NCBI GenBank assembly: GCA_964541025.1
Contig: CAZIOW010000022.1
Coordinates: 1 to 26,712, forward strand
DNA length: 26,712 nt
Origin: JAGDXO01 sp964541025
GTDB taxonomy: Archaea > Thermoplasmatota > Thermoplasmata > Thermoplasmatales > GCA-001856825
Reading direction: 5' to 3'
This document shows positions 26,384 to 26,712 of this stretch, in pieces (position 1 is the first letter of the stretch; every line of letters starts with the position of its first letter). The notes beneath the pieces were generated by a model that ran no database searches, was not told where the DNA came from, and worked only from the letters and a program-made list of their open reading frames with translations. The position numbers were made by a program, and so were the translations under genes.

Positions 26384-26629
26384 ATGAGATGTGCCTTCTC
26401 AGACCTTCAGGGTATATGCCATTATAAATATCCCTCCTATAAATGCCTTCAGGAAGAATGTGAGATATGGAATTTATACAATGTAATGGAAAATGAATGT
26501 GTTTATCTCGACAGCCACGGCTGTTTTAAATTGAATTTACTCACATGCAAGGGAAAGGATAATTGCATGTATTTCAGGGAATTTTTTGATTCTCCAGATG
26601 AATATTTGAAAAACAGGAGGAAAGAATAA
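26384..26629 (+). CDS. Small eight-cysteine protein
   Basis: The 81-residue protein has eight cysteines at 3, 12, 21, 26, 39, 47, 55 and 61, spaced roughly every 5 to 12 residues, with no membrane helix or export signal. The C-terminal end (DSPDEYLKNRRKE) is charged. The pattern does not match a zinc ribbon or ferredoxin that I know, since no C-x2-C pairs are present, but such a density points to metal binding or a disulfide-rich fold. There is no ribosome site before the ATG, so a leaderless transcript is likely. Codon use and the promoter position make a real gene likely. The last 83 bases of the window after it hold only a TATA-like TATTATATG before an edge ATG at 26707. Confidence 0.65.
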   Translation: MRCAFSDLQGICHYKYPSYKCLQEECEIWNLYNVMENECVYLDSHGCFKLNLLTCKGKDNCMYFREFFDSPDEYLKNRRKE

Positions 26630-26712
26630 GAATTTATTTTATTATTTGATTAAGGTTTTACGAAATGTATTATATGTGGAAAGGAGACTGACAACATAGA
26701 TTCAATATGCGA

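Noticed and set aside
1..26712. CRISPR arrays, insertion sequences, prophage or attachment sites
   Set aside because: No spaced direct repeats, transposase or integrase-like proteins, or terminal inverted repeats were seen on either strand.

Overview
The window looks like a fragment of an archaeal chromosome or scaffold, most likely from an aerobic, acidophile-type member of Thermoplasmata (Thermoplasmatales or a close relative). The first ~54 bases are the 5' end of an archaeal 16S rRNA gene on the minus strand. Genes are AT-rich, tightly packed and often overlapping. Shine-Dalgarno sites, where present, are of the GAGGTGAT type, and other starts sit ~25 bases behind a TATA box and look leaderless. 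A Rieske/cytochrome b pair without a c-type cytochrome, Tat export genes, and dipeptide-type ABC proteins with extended exported domains all fit this group. The assignment comes from gene content, not from a database search. A 59-base run of N (17448-17506) is an assembly gap.

Layout. (1) 1-1055: 16S rRNA 5' end and promoter region (minus), then a divergent degenerate crotonase-fold gene. (2) 1211-7718, plus strand: an electron-transfer cluster of a Cys-rich cupredoxin/COX2-like protein, a Tat-exported Rieske protein, cytochrome b, a polytopic membrane protein with a Cys-x-Cys motif, and a large membrane protein ending in a NapH-like iron-sulfur module. A smaller minus-strand membrane protein (7715-8548), homologous to the N-terminal part of that last protein, runs tail-to-tail into it. 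(3) 8779-9816: tatA and tatC, convergent. They could supply the export route the Rieske protein needs. (4) 9957-12525: pyrF, an aconitase-X/phosphomevalonate-dehydratase-type large subunit, and its small subunit fused to a Nudix hydrolase domain, in one overlapping operon. (5) 12516-14576, minus: a 686-residue protein whose C-terminal half looks like the anticodon-binding and C-terminal region of isoleucyl-tRNA synthetase with no catalytic domain, carrying three sets of Cys-x-x-Cys motifs. It is divergent from asnS (14758-16044). (6) 16101-26009, minus: a complete dipeptide/oligopeptide ABC importer (permease B, permease C with a ~455-residue extracellular insert, fused double ATPase, small membrane protein, very large membrane-anchored binding protein). 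(7) 26384-26629: a small 8-cysteine protein.

How the parts work together. Region 2 reads as a quinol-oxidising bc-type module handing electrons to a copper protein, with extra membrane iron-sulfur partners. Region 6 suggests growth on peptides. Region 4 links pyrimidine synthesis with a likely isoprenoid (lipid) step. The strongest candidates for undescribed biology are the catalytic-domain-less IleRS-like protein, the dehydratase-Nudix fusion, the permease with a PQQ/propeller-like insert, and the Rieske/cyt b cluster with its companion membrane proteins.
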